A DNA stretch of 6,210 bases from Collinsella aerofaciens (lineage in GTDB: Bacteria; Actinomycetota; Coriobacteriia; Coriobacteriales; Coriobacteriaceae). The stretch spans positions 1-6,210 of the forward strand of contig JAJWXI010000104.1 of NCBI GenBank assembly GCA_021641225.1. The letters run 5' to 3'. Under the pieces are notes generated by a model that saw nothing but the letters and a program-made list of their open reading frames with translations, was not told the origin of the DNA and did not search any database. The position numbers and the translations under genes are program-made. Below, one piece after another: positions 3,937 to 6,210 of the stretch. Within the stretch, counting starts at the first letter, position 1, and each line of letters begins with the position of its first letter.

Positions 3937-5777
3937 TGACCGATCTTGCACCCACTGCAGACCAATCGCTCGGCTGCGATCCTATGGTTGGCCTGCGTCT
4001 GGCGCGTGTCGACGGATTTGAGCCCTCTGTCGCGCTCGGCCAGGACGAGCTGCCTGCCTATGTGCGTCGCTTTTCGATGCTCTTTGCCGACGACACTACC
4101 ATGCGCCGTGGCGGTATCGGCCGCGTGACGCGTGCCGTCAACGCCCAGGGCGAGGCCGTGGCACTCAAGCAGCTCATTTTGCCGACGCGCGATGAGTTTG
4201 ACGACGACGCTGCTCACGAGGCGCTGGTTGCCAAGTTCAAAGCGGCGTTTCGCGAGGAATACGAATGCCACCGCGCCCTTTCGGGCCTTAAGGGCTTTCC
4301 CCGTCTCTATGGATGGGGCGAGGTCGATGGTGTGCCTGCGATTGTCATGGAGTGGGTCGAGGGCGAGACGCTCGCCCGCCTGCGCTCACGACTCGCCGTA
4401 GACGATGCCGGGCGCTTGTCGCCGCTTGTGGCGGCGCGCCTGGGTCGCGATCTGTTTGATTTGCTGTGCCGTATGAACCTGGTGGGCGAGGGCTTTGTCC
4501 ATCGCGATATCTCGCCCGCTAACATTATGGTGCGCACGGCGCGCCTGCCGCTCGACCAACAGCTCGCCGAGGGTAGCTTTGACCTGTGTTTGATCGACTT
4601 TGGCTCGTCGTTGGCGCTCGAGCCCGCATCGGCCGTGGCGGGAGCCGGCGGCAAAGCGTCCTTTACCGAGCGCTATGCCACGTTGCGCCGCGCGACGGTT
4701 GCCTACGCTCCGCCCGAGATGCTTACCGACGATATCGTTGACCTGCGCGTTTTGCGCATGTCGCCGGCAATCGACGTGTATGCGGCGGCGAGCACGGTCT
4801 ACGAGCTCATTGCCGGCGTCGCGCCGTACGAGGCGGCGCCGAGTGCTTCGGGTACCTCGGGTTCGCGCAAGAAGACGCGTGACATCGCCAGCCCCTATCG
4901 CCTTAAGATGGACGCCCCGCCCGATTATCCCGTCGGCGCCCACGCGCCTGGATGCGACTTGACCCAGCTCCTTCGTCGCGAGCCCGATGTGGCGCTCGCC
5001 GCGGCCGAGCAGGCCCAACAGCTGGGGCTCGAGCCGGATTCCGAGGAGCTGCGCGATGCGTTGGCGTTTGTCGACGCCCAGCTGTTTGATGTGGTGATGG
5101 CCTGCCTGTCCAGCCATCAGCAGGACCGTCCCGAACCGACGGCGGTCGAGGCGGCGCTCTCGACGTTTTGTGACCACTATGCGCAAAATGTCGGTCGATC
5201 GCTTCGCGGTGAGCCGCTCACGCCGTGCTCCATGGATGCGTCCGGCCGCGCCGTGCGCCGTGCGGCGATGATTGGCACGGTGGTCGTCTGCGGCGTGGTT
5301 TGGACTGCGGTCGTGGTGTCGGCCGCGCTGCTGGCGTCGGGTGCCCGCATGACGCTGAGTTTGGGGCCGCTCGTGTGGTCCGGGCCGCTGCCGGGTATCA
5401 TTGCCGCACTGGCATTGGCACTGCCGGGCGTTGCGGGTGTTGTCGCGGGAGCTCTCGCGCGCAATCGCCGTTCGGGATTCCTGCAGGGCGTGCTGACGCT
5501 TTCTGCCTGTGAAGTTCCGGTGCTGGTCGCGGCGGCGTGTACCGTGTTTTCCCAGCGCGCCGTGATGAGCGGTCTCGTTGCCGCCCTAATCGCAACTTAT
5601 GCGCTGACGTGGTTTTTGCTGGCGACTGGTTTTGCCTTTGAGCTGCCCACTTTGGCACCGCGACGCACAAAAGGCCAGATGGCAGCACCGCTTGCCGGTG
5701 GAGCCGCGGCCGCTCGCGCCTTTGGCGGGCCCGTTGACGCATCGTCCGACTCTATTTCTACGACCAAGGAGGCCTAG
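3933..5777 (+). CDS. Eukaryote-like Ser/Thr protein kinase with C-terminal membrane helices (614 aa)
   Basis: The N-terminal half is a protein kinase that should phosphorylate Ser/Thr on target proteins in the cytoplasm. Motifs in order: a Gly-loop-like RRGGIGRVTRA (58-68), the ATP lysine in VALK (K79), hinge region IVMEWVEGETL (137-147), catalytic loop HRDISPANIMV (190-200; D192 and N197), DFG (222-224), APPE (259-262), D281 in the SPAIDVYAAAS stretch, and a late DRP (398-400). All residues needed for catalysis are present, though the Gly-loop is not the usual GxGxxG and the lysine common in HRDxKxxN is Ser. Helix IX is followed by a longer segment (300-380) than usual. The C-terminal half has about four hydrophobic segments (near 445-468, 484-508, 522-538, 544-567) with short loops, and a polar tail. 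There are no PASTA or other large sensor domains. ATG at 3933 (or 3936) overlaps the upstream stop. Confidence 0.93.
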   Translation: MMTDLAPTADQSLGCDPMVGLRLARVDGFEPSVALGQDELPAYVRRFSMLFADDTTMRRGGIGRVTRAVNAQGEAVALKQLILPTRDEFDDDAAHEALVAKFKAAFREEYECHRALSGLKGFPRLYGWGEVDGVPAIVMEWVEGETLARLRSRLAVDDAGRLSPLVAARLGRDLFDLLCRMNLVGEGFVHRDISPANIMVRTARLPLDQQLAEGSFDLCLIDFGSSLALEPASAVAGAGGKASFTERYATLRRATVAYAPPEMLTDDIVDLRVLRMSPAIDVYAAASTVYELIAGVAPYEAAPSASGTSGSRKKTRDIASPYRLKMDAPPDYPVGAHAPGCDLTQLLRREPDVALAAAEQAQQLGLEPDSEELRDALAFVDAQLFDVVMACLSSHQQDRPEPTAVEAALSTFCDHYAQNVGRSLRGEPLTPCSMDASGRAVRRAAMIGTVVVCGVVWTAVVVSAALLASGARMTLSLGPLVWSGPLPGIIAALALALPGVAGVVAGALARNRRSGFLQGVLTLSACEVPVLVAAACTVFSQRAVMSGLVAALIATYALTWFLLATGFAFELPTLAPRRTKGQMAAPLAGGAAAARAFGGPVDASSDSISTTKEA

Positions 5778-5780
5778 GTC

Positions 5781-6210
5781 ATGGCATCTCAAGTTGAGCT
5801 CACCCCATGCGGGGCCATGTTTGACATCTTTAAACGCGCAGCCCACCTGAGCCATATCGAGCTGTGCGGCTTGGTGCTCTCGTCCCGTCCGCTTGCCGAC
5901 GGCCGCAGCCCGCAGAGCCGAGCCGCCGATCGCTCCTGGGTCTCGCGCTTTATCGTTCGCGCGCCGGTCGGTACGCTTCAGCAGCGTTTCTTTGCCGATT
6001 ACGGGACCTCGGCCGCGCGCATTATGTCGCAGCTGGCCCTGCGCCAGCGCAATCCCATGGACTCCACGGCTGTGATCAATATGGTGTGCGGCTCTGCTGG
6101 TGAGCCCATGGTGCGCGCCCTCGAGGAATGTCACCAGGATACGAATCTCTATCGTAACGCGCTCGATCGTCTGTCCCAGGCGGGAGAGCTTATGCCTGCC
6201 GAGCGCGCCG
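5781..6210 (+). CDS. Hypothetical protein, third gene of kinase operon (partial, 3' end outside window)
   Basis: Open from ATG at 5781 to the window end, 143 codons seen. AAGGAGG at 5766-5772, inside the end of the kinase gene, is a near-perfect ribosome binding site with 8-nt spacing, and only 3 nt separate the kinase stop from this ATG, so the start is well supported. I do not recognise the family. The visible part has no signal peptide or membrane segment, so it begins in the cytoplasm. It is mixed alpha/beta in look, with cysteines at 10, 29, 103 and 117 and several Arg/Gln-rich helices (for example RIMSQLALRQRN, about 80-91; VRALEECHQDTNLYRNALDRL, about 111-131). Tight linkage suggests it works with the kinase, as substrate, adaptor or effector, but no domain seen here proves this. 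Confidence 0.85.
   Translation, partial: MASQVELTPCGAMFDIFKRAAHLSHIELCGLVLSSRPLADGRSPQSRAADRSWVSRFIVRAPVGTLQQRFFADYGTSAARIMSQLALRQRNPMDSTAVINMVCGSAGEPMVRALEECHQDTNLYRNALDRLSQAGELMPAERA

Noticed and set aside
4386..5186. 266-aa - strand reading frame opposite the kinase
   Set aside because: It lies wholly inside the kinase coding region, is Arg/His-rich as expected for antisense of GC-rich codons, and has no recognisable domain.

Overview
The window looks like chromosomal DNA of a high-GC Gram-positive bacterium. Its codon use strongly prefers G or C in the third position, its ribosome binding sites are strong GGAGG types, and it carries a dnaX / ybaB / recR block. The overall look, with long Ala/Pro-rich tails and Ser/Gly-rich surface proteins, fits the Coriobacteriia (for example Collinsella or a relative). 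That placement is an inference from style, not from a marker gene.

Left part (1-2781): the window opens inside the 3' end of dnaX (DNA polymerase III gamma/tau subunit), on the + strand. The usual next genes, ybaB/ebfC (nucleoid-associated protein) and recR (recombination mediator), appear only at 1851-2171 and 2185-2781. The roughly 1.45 kb between dnaX and ybaB holds a visibly less GC-rich accessory segment. It contains a two-gene + strand cassette (an 86-aa protein of unrecognised family, then a 90-aa DUF4160 protein overlapping it by 8 nt). It also contains a convergent - strand gene for a small single-pass membrane protein, and a 369-bp non-coding stretch with two different short tandem repeats. 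dnaX, ybaB and recR serve DNA replication and repair; the cassette seems unrelated to them.

Right part (2782-6210): a 243-bp regulatory region is followed by three tightly packed + strand genes that look like one operon. The first encodes a 303-aa protein with an N-terminal membrane anchor or signal, a long Ser/Gly/Asp-rich linker and a small C-terminal domain. The second overlaps it by ATGA and encodes a 614-aa eukaryote-like Ser/Thr protein kinase with about four C-terminal membrane helices. The third starts 3 nt after the kinase stop, encodes a protein I do not recognise, and runs off the window. The regulatory region holds two related palindromes with a shared GTTGYGCAAC core, a candidate extended -10 promoter, and a GC-rich hairpin plus T-tract directly before the first gene's ribosome binding site. 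This operon is the best candidate for an undescribed system: a possible surface-sensor / membrane-kinase / effector module with its own control region.

No rRNA, tRNA, CRISPR array or transposase was seen.
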